DNA of 64,000 nt, taken from NCBI GenBank assembly GCA_965199285.1, contig OZ240687.1:1674001-1738000 (forward strand), read 5' to 3'. This DNA comes from CBDDGJ01 sp965199285 (GTDB taxonomy: Bacteria > Pseudomonadota > Alphaproteobacteria > RS24). Position 1 is the first letter of the stretch; the number at the start of each line of letters is the position of its first letter. Of the stretch, positions 44,251 to 53,354 are shown one piece after another. A program made the translations under genes and the position numbers. A model generated the notes under the pieces. It had not been told where the DNA came from. It made no database searches and saw only the letters and a list, made by a program, of their open reading frames with translations.

Positions 44251-45979
44251 GCGAGCTCCAAGCACGCTCTTTAATCATACGGTCAGCATTGGGAATTGTG
44301 CAATCAATCTCGGCACAAGCATATTTTGACCAACGCGGTGTTGCAACCTCTTCGACCCGCATATAATAATAAGCAGGTGAGGCGGCATCAAAATCAGGGT
44401 CGCGCCATGTGGTACAAATCTTATCTTTGCCTCTCCCCATATCAGCATTATATACTGTGTAGACCGCTTCAGATATTTCACCGCCTGTGAGCGCACCTTT
44501 AATGATTTGGATGCGTGAAAGCGGAGCGACATCTTTTTGTGCAAATAATGTGAATTGCGGTGCACCATTACTTTTATGAAAACTTCCCCCCATGGGGGTG
44601 GCAGCGGAAAAGGTTTGGTTTGGGCAAAGGTTTTTTGGGTCTTTACCGAACCGTAGCTTTATCCTTGTGCCGGATGTTGCATAGGCGTGACGATTTTTCA
44701 ATGCATCAAAAATGTCAGCGCGGGTGTTTTGCGACGCCCAAACCGCAACCAATCCACCTGGATTAAAATCCATCCGAGTTAGCCAGCGTGCGGTAAAATT
44801 GCCGCCGCCCCCCCACGCATCTCCTTTCCATGCTTTTTCATCGGTTAGCCCTGGCATTGCCGTGTGGCTATCAGTTGACCCGATGAACCCCATTTGCAAA
44901 GGATTGCGTTTTGCTTCACCACTTGCCGCATAGGATTGCAAGCCACGACTTAAAATATTACGAGCAAAGCTTCTATTAAACTGTTTGTAGAGGCTTGGCT
45001 TTTTTGACAATAAAGCTTTACTTTGCCGTAAAAGCGAAATTTCAAAGCCACAATCAGTACCAAACTCATCCCAGTTTTCTAATAGGCACTCACTTGTGCC
45101 CTTGCTTTGGACAATTTCAATAAGGCGCTCATATTTAGCGCGGCGTAGCAATTCAACCTCATCGCTCTTTTCGACATCAAAACCGCCGCCCTCACTATAG
45201 TTCGTGTTGTGCGGAATGGCCAGCGCCTCGCACCCCTCTTCTATCCGGCATTGTTCTTCTAAGGCGCGCCACATTAAATCGGGGGTCGGGTAGCGTACAT
45301 AATCGACCGGACGCGCTGTTACTGCCGCACTTCTAAAAATAATATTACGATGCCAATGCGCCGCATTCGGTGTCGAAGACCATTCATAACCCATGAAAGC
45401 CGTGAATTTACATGGCTCATTCGCATCTTGTGAGAATTGCCTTATATCCTGCCAATGCGCCCGCATAGCGCCCTCACAATCCATACCGTCTTGGGTGCAA
45501 AGCGCGGCACGCTGCGGCGGGTCTTTCGTCAATATAGGTAACAGCACGTCGCGAAAAACCGTAAGCGATTGTGCCGCTTCGGTACCCGCATTATCCAATA
45601 TCTTACGACAATATTCTATATTTTCGCCATGATGGGATTGGGTGCAAATATGCATCACATCAAAAGTCTCGGCATGTTCGGTGACAGCCGCAAAATCCAG
45701 CGGGCGCGATTGTTTTACCATTGTACCATCTGGCATAGGTAATGATCTTTCACCTTTCGCAAAAGCATAGGCATCGGCGGGGTTGGTTTTTGTACCAAAA
45801 GCATAAGCATCCAGAGAATAAGAGCTATGCACATGTAAGTCGCCCCAATATAAATTGCCGGCAAGGTTGCGATCAGGGCAGAACATGCCGTTTACAGAGT
45901 CCTCAGGGGAAAGATTGTCGCAAGCCGCCACAGTTAATAGCATTACTGCGCCGATAAAAAACCTACACCAATGTGTCAT
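44231..45979 (-). CDS. DUF3604 lipoprotein (predicted metal-dependent, PHP-like)
   Basis: The 582-residue protein has a lipobox (LTVAACD), so it should be anchored in the envelope. Directly after it comes YWGDLHVHSSYSLDAYAFGT, whose His/Asp pattern is that of PHP-type metal centres and is the hallmark of DUF3604. Further likely ligands are in AVTEHAETFDV and GSTDSHTAMPGL. The biochemical role is unknown. It is 18 bp behind tetR on the same strand, so it is probably in the regulator's own operon. Confidence 0.85.
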   Translation of the reverse strand: MTHWCRFFIGAVMLLTVAACDNLSPEDSVNGMFCPDRNLAGNLYWGDLHVHSSYSLDAYAFGTKTNPADAYAFAKGERSLPMPDGTMVKQSRPLDFAAVTEHAETFDVMHICTQSHHGENIEYCRKILDNAGTEAAQSLTVFRDVLLPILTKDPPQRAALCTQDGMDCEGAMRAHWQDIRQFSQDANEPCKFTAFMGYEWSSTPNAAHWHRNIIFRSAAVTARPVDYVRYPTPDLMWRALEEQCRIEEGCEALAIPHNTNYSEGGGFDVEKSDEVELLRRAKYERLIEIVQSKGTSECLLENWDEFGTDCGFEISLLRQSKALLSKKPSLYKQFNRSFARNILSRGLQSYAASGEAKRNPLQMGFIGSTDSHTAMPGLTDEKAWKGDAWGGGGNFTARWLTRMDFNPGGLVAVWASQNTRADIFDALKNRHAYATSGTRIKLRFGKDPKNLCPNQTFSAATPMGGSFHKSNGAPQFTLFAQKDVAPLSRIQIIKGALTGGEISEAVYTVYNADMGRGKDKICTTWRDPDFDAASPAYYYMRVEEVATPRWSKYACAEIDCTIPNADRMIKERAWSSPIWYLP

Positions 45980-45997
45980 TCTATTTCCTTCTAGGAA

Positions 45998-46660
45998 TTA
46001 CGCCTTTTGGGAATTATGGTCGGCTTGTAATCCTGAAAAAATAACATCAAAATATAATGATGAAAATTTTGTAATGCGTTTGGTATCATGTGGGTCATCA
46101 CCAAAAAGCGATTGTGACACAGGCGCAAGATTAAAATAAGTTACCGCCGCGCCATGTAACAACATCATAACTTGCTGCGGGTCGTGATTTTTAATTTGCC
46201 CGCTTTCAATGGCTTTCTCAATCAAAGATATCCATGCCCGATATTGCCCGCGAAAAAGTTTATGTAATAACCAGTCGAGCCGCTCACCGCCCGCTTGCCC
46301 TTCGAGCAAAAGAACGCGGCCAAGTTGCGGAAACTTATAACTCAGCTCAACCAAACGCATACAGCGAAAGCGTAAGGAATAAAGCGGGTCATCATGATTG
46401 GCGAGATTATCGGCAATCACAAATTCATTTTTCATTTTTGTGTTGAGTAGACGCATTGCCGCTTTCCATAATTCTTTCTTATTACGAAAATGGTAATGTA
46501 CGCTGGGTTGCGACATGCCGCTCTGCTTGGCAATCTGAATGGTGCTCACCGAATCAAATCCGTGCAGTGAGAATAATTCCAAAGCAACTTCAAGAATATT
46601 ATCGGCTTGGCTATTCGTGTCCTTGCGACCATCGCTATTCGTTTCGATTGCTTTTAACAT
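45998..46660 (-). CDS. TetR family transcriptional regulator
   Basis: The 220-residue protein has an N-terminal HTH (STIQIAKQSGMSQPSVHYHF, about 41-60) preceded by the family-typical ILEVALELFSLHGFDS, and a helical ligand-binding domain. It is divergent from the TonB receptor gene and leads the DUF3604 gene. A palindromic motif CTRATA-N4-TATYAG occurs in its promoter and in front of four other units of the cluster, which makes it the probable regulator of the pathway, with a pathway intermediate as inducer (inference). Confidence 0.92.
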   Translation of the reverse strand: MLKAIETNSDGRKDTNSQADNILEVALELFSLHGFDSVSTIQIAKQSGMSQPSVHYHFRNKKELWKAAMRLLNTKMKNEFVIADNLANHDDPLYSLRFRCMRLVELSYKFPQLGRVLLLEGQAGGERLDWLLHKLFRGQYRAWISLIEKAIESGQIKNHDPQQVMMLLHGAAVTYFNLAPVSQSLFGDDPHDTKRITKFSSLYFDVIFSGLQADHNSQKA

Positions 46661-46720
46661 GATTACCTTATATCAGAAAACTAACATAAAGCAAGTATGG
46701 GATTATATTTTAATTATAAA

Positions 46721-46736
46721 CTGATATTTCTATTAG
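46721..46736. promoter_or_regulatory. Candidate TetR operator, site 3 (autoregulation)
   Basis: CTGATA-TTTC-TATTAG matches the motif exactly and differs from site 2 in a single spacer base. It is 61 bp upstream of the tetR start. Half-sites TATCAG also occur at 46671 and 46818. Confidence 0.6.
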
Positions 46737-46883
46737 AAGTAGCGAAGGGTTGAATACCATCACCCTTATTTTATAAAATACCTTTATATTCAAATATATA
46801 TATTTTATTTTTATGATTATCAGTTTTCTATTTGTCTAAATTTGGAAAAAATTATAAAAAAATGTTGTCAATAATTTAACAAA

Positions 46884-46899
46884 CTGATAATGTTATTAA
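46884..46899. promoter_or_regulatory. Candidate TetR operator, site 4
   Basis: CTGATA-ATGT-TATTAA has one mismatch to the motif and lies 24 bp upstream of the TonB receptor ATG, overlapping where the promoter or early leader should be. Confidence 0.5.
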
Positions 46900-46922
46900 C
46901 AAGGTTACATGAGGAGGATAAA

Positions 46923-49346
46923 ATGTACAGAGAAAGTCTTTTAACCAATTTTGTTCTTGTTGCTGCAGTGAGTGTTTCGCTCATTGGGACTTCATTCATT
47001 GGGGCAGCGCAAGCGCAAAAATATGATGAAGTGGTTGTGACGGCCACCAAACGTGAAACAACAATTAAAGATGCACCGATTTCGGTTGCTGTTGTCAGTG
47101 GCGAAACCATTGATAATTATGACATCACCGACCTTACCGATTTGCAGGGCTTTGTACCGAATTTGGCGGTGCAAAAAACCTTCGGCAATTGGATTGTTCG
47201 GATTCGTGGTATGGGATCGGGGGCCGCTAATCCGGCTTTTGATTCTTCCGTGAGTATTTTTAATGACGGTATTTATTGTGGCCGTTCGCGTTGTCTGGAA
47301 CTTGGCTATATGGATGTCGGCGCGGTTGAAGTTGCACGCGGTCCACAAGGTGCACTTTTCGGCAAAAGCACCGTTGCTGGTGCTCTGGCAATCAGTAGTG
47401 CCCGCCCGACAGATGAGTTTGAAAGCAAAGTCACAATTGGCACAGAATTAGAAAATGGCGGCGAATATCTAAACGGTCATGTCTCAGGCTCACTGTCTGA
47501 CAATTTGCGGGCACGTTTGGCTTTTCAGACAAAAGACCTTGATGGCGACATGAAAAATACATTCACAGCTAGTGAAGATGGTGGTGTTGAAGGCACAGCC
47601 GCGCGCTTAAGCCTTGAATGGGATATTAATGAAACAACTGAACTATGGATGAAAGCCGAAACGGCTGATTTGGATGTAAAAGGCAATCGTCTCCAATTGG
47701 TAAAACTCGGGGGGGCAGCTAATCCGGCCGCCGGCATTGATACGACGGTGCTTGAAACAAATCTTGATGGCGTAAAACATTCAAGCCCAGGTTACGGTCC
47801 TGGCGAATTTGATCATTCCCAGCAAAGCTCTTTCGTTGCCCAATTAAAAACCGAAATTATGGAAGGGCATGAATTAAGCGTTCTTATTGGTCATTGGGAA
47901 TTGGATTATAATAATTATCTCGGTGTTGTGGGTGTTCCTGAACCTGTGTTGAATACACGCCTGTTTGAGGATTATGAACAGGATTCAATTGAACTCCGTG
48001 TGCTATCGCCAACTGGTGGCAGTTTTGACTATATTGTCGGAGCTCTCTATCACACGTCTGACACCAATACGCGTCAGCATAGTCAATTCTTCCCGACCTT
48101 CTATAAGGCGGTTAATGTTCCTGCCGCTGTCGTCGATGCTGCCTTTGCAGCTGCAGACACGCTGGCGACCGGTTCAGATCGTTACTTTTATCGGGATACG
48201 GATACGATCTCTATCTATGGTCAGTTGGCATGGCATGCAACAGAGCGCTTGTCGGTGATTGCCGATTTGCGCTGGACGGATGAAGAGCAGAAAGGTAAAG
48301 CCAGCAATACATTCATCGTTTTCAATGATGGCTACACGCCGACGGTTGTCGATGCTGCACCCCTGCAGCGCAATCCGGAATTTGTACTTTATCAAACGCG
48401 TGATGATGATAGTTTGGATCCATCTATTCGCTTGCTTTATGAGGTGAATGACGACACAAATGTCTATATTGCTTATTCGGAAGGTTCCAAACCCGGTGGC
48501 TTAACAGCAAATGATGGTGGATTAGGAAGGAAATTAAATCAGAAAATCACCTCAAATCCAGGCTTTAAGCAAAGATATCTAGGGCTTAGCGGCGATGTTG
48601 CGCTTACAAATGAAGAACTGCTAAGCGGTCTCACCTTAGCGCAAGGAAATGGCGTATTTGATTTTGAAGATGAAGAAGCAGAAAATTGGGAAATTGGTGT
48701 CAAAGCCATCTTGCGTGATAATATTTATGTGAATGCAACCGTTTTCACGATGGATTTTACCAATTTGCAGACCTCTGTTTATGACGGCGACAATATGGCA
48801 TTTATCACAAAAAATGCTGCGGGCGCTGATATTGACGGGCTTGAGCTTGAGGTTTATATGGATGTTAATGAAAATTTAAGCATTAATTTCGCTGGGGCTT
48901 ATCTTGACGCAAAATATCGGGATTTTAAGGGCACAAGATGCTTAAAAAATATGGATGATACGCTCGAGGTTGCAGGCTGTGTGAATGGTGAAGGCGATCT
49001 TTCCGGAAGACGCATTGAACGGACACCTGAACATGAGCTAAATCTCGGCATTGCATGGGAAGACACACTAAGCAATGGCCTCACACTTAATATCAATACT
49101 GATATTTATCATTCTGGTGATCTTTATATTCGCGAAGATTTTGATCCGCAGGGATATCAAGCTTCATTCAGCAAATTAAATGCGCGGGTGGCACTTTCCT
49201 CCGAAAAAAGCCGTTGGAGCGTAGCACTGATTGGTCGCAATTTAACCGATAAGCGGACAATTCAGCATGCGCTTCAGGTGTTATCTGAAATGGCCTCTGT
49301 GTCTTCCGGACGGTCAGTTTCGCTGGAAGCATCATATAGCTTCTAA
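46923..49346 (+). CDS. TonB-dependent receptor of the catabolic cluster
   Basis: The 807-residue outer-membrane receptor starts at ATG 46923, preceded by GAGGAGGATAAA; an upstream in-frame ATG at 46890 would add 11 residues ahead of the signal peptide and is rejected. After cleavage near AAQA comes the TonB box-like EVVVTATKRE, the plug (DVGAVEVARGPQGALFGKS) and a barrel ending in EASYSF. It resembles the large IroE-like/sphingomonad receptor group used for organic substrates rather than classic siderophore receptors. I infer uptake of the pathway substrate. No Fur box is seen; a TetR-type site is present. Confidence 0.9.
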   Translation: MYRESLLTNFVLVAAVSVSLIGTSFIGAAQAQKYDEVVVTATKRETTIKDAPISVAVVSGETIDNYDITDLTDLQGFVPNLAVQKTFGNWIVRIRGMGSGAANPAFDSSVSIFNDGIYCGRSRCLELGYMDVGAVEVARGPQGALFGKSTVAGALAISSARPTDEFESKVTIGTELENGGEYLNGHVSGSLSDNLRARLAFQTKDLDGDMKNTFTASEDGGVEGTAARLSLEWDINETTELWMKAETADLDVKGNRLQLVKLGGAANPAAGIDTTVLETNLDGVKHSSPGYGPGEFDHSQQSSFVAQLKTEIMEGHELSVLIGHWELDYNNYLGVVGVPEPVLNTRLFEDYEQDSIELRVLSPTGGSFDYIVGALYHTSDTNTRQHSQFFPTFYKAVNVPAAVVDAAFAAADTLATGSDRYFYRDTDTISIYGQLAWHATERLSVIADLRWTDEEQKGKASNTFIVFNDGYTPTVVDAAPLQRNPEFVLYQTRDDDSLDPSIRLLYEVNDDTNVYIAYSEGSKPGGLTANDGGLGRKLNQKITSNPGFKQRYLGLSGDVALTNEELLSGLTLAQGNGVFDFEDEEAENWEIGVKAILRDNIYVNATVFTMDFTNLQTSVYDGDNMAFITKNAAGADIDGLELEVYMDVNENLSINFAGAYLDAKYRDFKGTRCLKNMDDTLEVAGCVNGEGDLSGRRIERTPEHELNLGIAWEDTLSNGLTLNINTDIYHSGDLYIREDFDPQGYQASFSKLNARVALSSEKSRWSVALIGRNLTDKRTIQHALQVLSEMASVSSGRSVSLEASYSF

Positions 49347-49382
49347 AATTTCCTCCTCAATCCGCTTCGGCGGAATGTATGA

Positions 49383-49414
49383 AAGCGGGTATCTCATTTG
49401 ATACCCGCTTTTTT
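49383..49414 (+). terminator. Rho-independent terminator after the TonB receptor
   Basis: AAGCGGGTATC (49383-49393) pairs perfectly with GATACCCGCTT (49400-49410), 6-nt loop, followed by a run of T. Works for the + strand and may also end the ligase transcript on the other strand. Confidence 0.93.
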
Positions 49415-49437
49415 CGTTCGGAACATACTCTAAGGGC

Positions 49438-50994
49438 TTATTGCAATTCTTCTTTGAGTTTGCGTTTTAGAATTTTACCATTGGGGTTGCGTGGCATGTC
49501 AGCACGGACGATCACTTGCTTAATGCGCTGGCGCTTACCGACAGTTTCGTTTGTCCAGTCTTTCAGCTCTTCTGGATCGGTGTTTTCATCTGTCGGAACG
49601 ATAATCGCGATTGGCGTTTCGCCCCATTTTTCATCCGGCACGCCAATCACGGCGACTTCGGAAATAGCCTCATGCTTAATCATTACCGCCTCAATATCGG
49701 CGGGATAAATATTCTGCCCACCGGAAATAATCATATCCTTTTTGCGGTCGGTAATATAAAGAAACCCTTGTTCATCAATGCTACCAATATCGCCGGTGCG
49801 GATCCATAATTGCCCTTGCGGATCAGTGAACATACATTCGGAAGTTGCGTCTGCACGGTTATGATATTCGGTCATTAAATGCACGGAACGAACACATATT
49901 TCGCCAGAATTACCCCAATCGAGAATATTATCATCATTATCGAGCAAAATATAATCATTGCCGCAAACCGGCTTACCCACTGAGGCAAGTCGTCCTTCCA
50001 TTTCTTCTGGTTGCAATGAGGTGATAAAACCTTCGGTTAAACCGTAAAGTTCGACCACAGCGCAATTTACAAAATTATCGGTAATCTCCTGCTTTAAATC
50101 CTCATAGAGCGGCGAACCTCCCGAAACGACAGCTTGCAAAGACGCGACCGCATGTTTGGAAAAATTCGATGCTTTCAGAACATTTTGAAACAAAACGGGA
50201 GCCATCATTGTGTGGGTGACTTTATGCTTTTCAACCAGCTCCACCCATTTTTCAGGCACGAAATTTTCCATAATGATACAAGGTGCACCTACCAATAGAG
50301 ACAAAAGCAAAGGGCCCCATGAAATATTCGAATAAAGTCCAATAGCGGTAATCGACACCGCCCCATAATGATAGCGATGCATCAGTGCCATTTCATAAAG
50401 TGCCTGTATTCGACGGCGATGGATATGCTTAATGCCTTTGGGGCGCCCAGTCGTACCTGAGCTATAAATAATATTGCAAACATCCGTATCGGCGATTTTA
50501 ACATTAGGCGCATCGGCGGATTGCGCGGTAAGCCAGTCATTATAATTTAATGTACTGTCAAATTTTTCATCACCGAAGATAATATGCGTGCCAATAGATG
50601 GTATTTGCGATAAAAAAGGTTGCATACGTTTATATTGTTCCGGTGTGTAAAAAGCGAGTTTCACATCCGCATCAACATTCATCGCCGTAAGCCCCTCTTC
50701 CGTTACAGCCAAATTGAGGGGTACGACCACTGCGCCAGCTTTGAAAACACCATAAATAATCTCGGCATATTCGACGCAATTACTCATTAAAATAGATACA
50801 GTATCACCCTGCTTAACGCCTGCGGCAAGTAGTCCATTGGCGATACGGTTGGTGTTTTCATCAATCTCTCGCCAGTTACGCGTCACCTGATTGTCAATGA
50901 AAGCCGTCTTATTTGGTATCCACTTACCATGCAGGCGCACCAAGTCTGGTAATAAAGGGGCTTGAATATCAATTTGTGGGGTCGCTTGTGACAT
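49438..50994 (-). CDS. Acyl-CoA ligase (AMP-forming), second of two
   Basis: The 518-residue protein has IIYSSGTTGRPKGIKHIHRR, VVELYGLTEGF, the WIRTGDIGSIDEQGFLYITD block, the hinge RKKDMIISGGQNIYPADIE and PNGKILKRKLKEEL with the catalytic Lys. It is only distantly similar to the other ligase in this cluster, so the two probably act on different acids of the pathway. It follows the SDR gene with an 8-bp gap. Confidence 0.92.
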   Translation of the reverse strand: MSQATPQIDIQAPLLPDLVRLHGKWIPNKTAFIDNQVTRNWREIDENTNRIANGLLAAGVKQGDTVSILMSNCVEYAEIIYGVFKAGAVVVPLNLAVTEEGLTAMNVDADVKLAFYTPEQYKRMQPFLSQIPSIGTHIIFGDEKFDSTLNYNDWLTAQSADAPNVKIADTDVCNIIYSSGTTGRPKGIKHIHRRRIQALYEMALMHRYHYGAVSITAIGLYSNISWGPLLLSLLVGAPCIIMENFVPEKWVELVEKHKVTHTMMAPVLFQNVLKASNFSKHAVASLQAVVSGGSPLYEDLKQEITDNFVNCAVVELYGLTEGFITSLQPEEMEGRLASVGKPVCGNDYILLDNDDNILDWGNSGEICVRSVHLMTEYHNRADATSECMFTDPQGQLWIRTGDIGSIDEQGFLYITDRKKDMIISGGQNIYPADIEAVMIKHEAISEVAVIGVPDEKWGETPIAIIVPTDENTDPEELKDWTNETVGKRQRIKQVIVRADMPRNPNGKILKRKLKEELQ

Positions 50995-51002
50995 AGAATC
51001 TC

Positions 51003-51779
51003 CTATCTTTGCATCTGACCATCATCAATCTTAATCACCGTGCCAGTGACACATTCCGAAGCAGGTGAACATAGATAAAGCAATGTGCTGTCCATTTGTG
51101 CGGGCTCTCCGGCACGTTTGCGTGGAAAGTGGACGGTAAAATCCCCAATCCGATCAATCATGCCATCCGTCATTTCCGAAGAAAAGAAACCTGGTGCGAT
51201 CGCATTCACATTAATATTAAAGCGCGACCATTCGACTGCTAACGCCTCGGCCATCCGCGCCACCCCTGCTTTGGTTACGGAATAAAGGGCAGCGCCATTG
51301 CCATCATAATTCGTCGCGACAATGGATGAGATATTTACAACCCGTCCGGGTCTTTTTGCATCAATTAAGCGACTGGCTACCTCACGCGATAGAATGAAGG
51401 GAGCTCGTAAATTGATATTCATCACGTGGTCAATAAGCTTAACAGGTATTTTGGTTGCTAATTGTGCATCAGGAATACCCGCATTATTAATAAGAATATC
51501 AATTACGCCCAAATCTTCCGATATGTTCGCCACCACATCGGCGCAAGCCTGCGCATCACTCACATCTAACCGATAAGCAGCAGCTTTGCCGCCATCGGCT
51601 TCAATTTCAGCCTTTAGCTTTTGCAGATTTTCCAAGCGCCTGCCGGTAATCGCTACTGTTGTCCCACACGCCGCTAACACTTTAGCAAAACGCCATCCCA
51701 GTCCCGAGCTTGCGCCCGTCACCAGCGCAATATGCCCGCTCAAATCATGTGAAATATGCGGTAATGAGTAATGTCCCAT
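51003..51779 (-). CDS. SDR family oxidoreductase
   Basis: The 258-residue protein has GASSGLGWRFA, NNAG and YSVTKAGVARMA, the classical SDR motifs, and KIDDGQ near the C-terminus. It probably oxidises an alcohol or hydroxyacyl-CoA in the pathway. It leads the two-gene operon with the second acyl-CoA ligase; a candidate TetR operator lies 62 bp upstream. The 236-bp gap to the divergent DMT transporter contains no other gene. Confidence 0.9.
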   Translation of the reverse strand: MGHYSLPHISHDLSGHIALVTGASSGLGWRFAKVLAACGTTVAITGRRLENLQKLKAEIEADGGKAAAYRLDVSDAQACADVVANISEDLGVIDILINNAGIPDAQLATKIPVKLIDHVMNINLRAPFILSREVASRLIDAKRPGRVVNISSIVATNYDGNGAALYSVTKAGVARMAEALAVEWSRFNINVNAIAPGFFSSEMTDGMIDRIGDFTVHFPRKRAGEPAQMDSTLLYLCSPASECVTGTVIKIDDGQMQR

Positions 51780-51840
51780 TTTTCTCTCTTCTAGACCTGT
51801 ATTGTCGATAAAAATTATTTAACTTTTGCTTGAATATAAC

Positions 51841-51856
51841 CTAATAACTCTATCAG
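51841..51856. promoter_or_regulatory. Candidate TetR operator, site 5
   Basis: CTAATA-ACTC-TATCAG matches the motif exactly in the opposite orientation and sits upstream of the SDR-ligase operon. Confidence 0.55.
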
Positions 51857-52015
51857 AAAATATAATACAAACTTGAATAAATATCAAGCATAAGGCAGAA
51901 TAGCAGCAAAGAAAGAGAATTTTATGGATAATCAGTTTATGCTCAAAGATCACCACAAGACATGCACGGCGCTTCTCGAGAAACGTAATCCGCATTATCA
52001 GGATAAACAAAACCG

Positions 52016-52852
52016 ATGGGCTTAGAGGTCACCAGTGCCATTTTATTTGCTGCCTTTGCGCATGCAGCATGGAATAGTCTGTTAAAAGGCGGAGAAGACC
52101 CGCTTTTAAATACAATGCTGTTAACTATGACATGGGTTTTTATTTGTGGTGTTGCACTGATATTTGCGCCTGTTCCCGCGCCTGCGAGTTGGCCTTACAT
52201 TTTCTTCAGCGTTATTTTTCATATCATTTATTTTTTCTTTTTAGCCAAGACTTATGAAAAAGGAGACATAAGCACGGTCTATCCGATTATACGCGGGCTA
52301 CCGCCTTTGCTGGTCGCGATGGGTAGTTATTTTTTCATCAATGATAATATTGGGCTTTATGGGTGGGCAGGTATATTGTTAATCGGCGGGGGCATTTTTC
52401 TTCTTGAGAAAAATAACCAACACGCTTACCAAGGCTTGCTAAAACTAGCGCTTGCCACCGCCATCATGATTGCCGCTTATACACTGATTGATGGCGTCGG
52501 GGTGCGTGTGAGCGGCGATAGTAATGGCTATCTTTTCTGGTCTTTATTTTTCAAGGCGATTATTTTTACACCCCTCATTTTTGCTCATAGGGGAACAGAA
52601 ATATGTCTGTCTTATCTGAAACTCTATTGGCGACGCGGTCTGATTGGTGGCGCTCTATCCATTCTATCATATGCGATTGTTCTATGGGCGATGACCAAAG
52701 CACCAATTGCATATGTCTCCGCGCTTCGTGAAACCTCTGTTCTTTTCGTTGCCCTCATCGCCGTGCTATATCTTGGTGAGCCATTTCATAAAAGCCGTAT
52801 GATTTCAGCTATTATTATTACCATTGGCATCATCGCTATGAAACTCGGCTAG
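52016..52852 (+). CDS. EamA/DMT superfamily transporter
   Basis: The 278-residue protein has about ten short membrane helices in two EamA repeats; the start LFAAFAHAAWNSLLKGGEDP and the end SALRETSVLFVALIAVLYLGEPF are typical. Drug/metabolite transporters of this type often export or import small metabolites. It is divergent from the SDR-ligase operon. There is only a weak ribosome-binding site. Confidence 0.85.
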   Translation: MGLEVTSAILFAAFAHAAWNSLLKGGEDPLLNTMLLTMTWVFICGVALIFAPVPAPASWPYIFFSVIFHIIYFFFLAKTYEKGDISTVYPIIRGLPPLLVAMGSYFFINDNIGLYGWAGILLIGGGIFLLEKNNQHAYQGLLKLALATAIMIAAYTLIDGVGVRVSGDSNGYLFWSLFFKAIIFTPLIFAHRGTEICLSYLKLYWRRGLIGGALSILSYAIVLWAMTKAPIAYVSALRETSVLFVALIAVLYLGEPFHKSRMISAIIITIGIIAMKLG

Positions 52853-52858
52853 AGTGAT

Positions 52859-53290
52859 ATGCACGAGCATACAGCTTTTAAGCAACTACTTTTATTATCG
52901 CATGAGTTTATCTTTAACAGGAAATATTATTTCCAAGGTAAGGGACGGGACGTTCTTGATGAATTTCTATTCAAACTCAAAAAACTACCTCCAAGCCAGT
53001 TAGATGAATTGCTGTTTTTATTGTCTGGCCCCCCAGAACAACGGGGTTTGCGCTCTAAATTATATTTCCAGCATATCAATGATAATACAATAGATAGACA
53101 TTTAAGAGAGCTACTGATCTTCTATTACAGTTACCACAAAACCAACCCAATTAAACAAGAGAAACCATTATATAAACATAAAGACTTCTTTATCCCCAAC
53201 GACCAAAAAGTTGAAGATGCAGGACTATATGATGGTATATTGGTCAACCCCCGATTTATGATCCAGTTTATAAATTATGATATTACATGA
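52859..53290 (+). CDS. Hypothetical protein, possibly cut by the IS element
   Basis: Codes for 143 residues, rich in Lys, Phe and Tyr, with no membrane segment and no family that I recognise. Base composition is lower in GC than the DMT gene upstream. The ORF ends only about 20 bp before the disrupted left edge of the IS, so its 3' end may be displaced. It may mark the start of the foreign segment. Confidence 0.5.
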   Translation: MHEHTAFKQLLLLSHEFIFNRKYYFQGKGRDVLDEFLFKLKKLPPSQLDELLFLLSGPPEQRGLRSKLYFQHINDNTIDRHLRELLIFYYSYHKTNPIKQEKPLYKHKDFFIPNDQKVEDAGLYDGILVNPRFMIQFINYDIT

Positions 53291-53308
53291 ATTTCCTGTG
53301 GATTATGT

Positions 53309-53354
53309 CTGTGATTGGGCTTATGGAGCGGGTGCGGAATAAGGCCAATCACAG
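53309..53354. repeat. Inverted duplication across the orfB stop codon
   Basis: CTGTGATTGGGCTTAT (53309-53324) is repeated inverted, with one mismatch, as ATAAGGCCAATCACAG (53339-53354) around a 14-bp loop. The arms cover the last codons of orfB and its stop, marking where the IS left end was lost. Confidence 0.85.
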
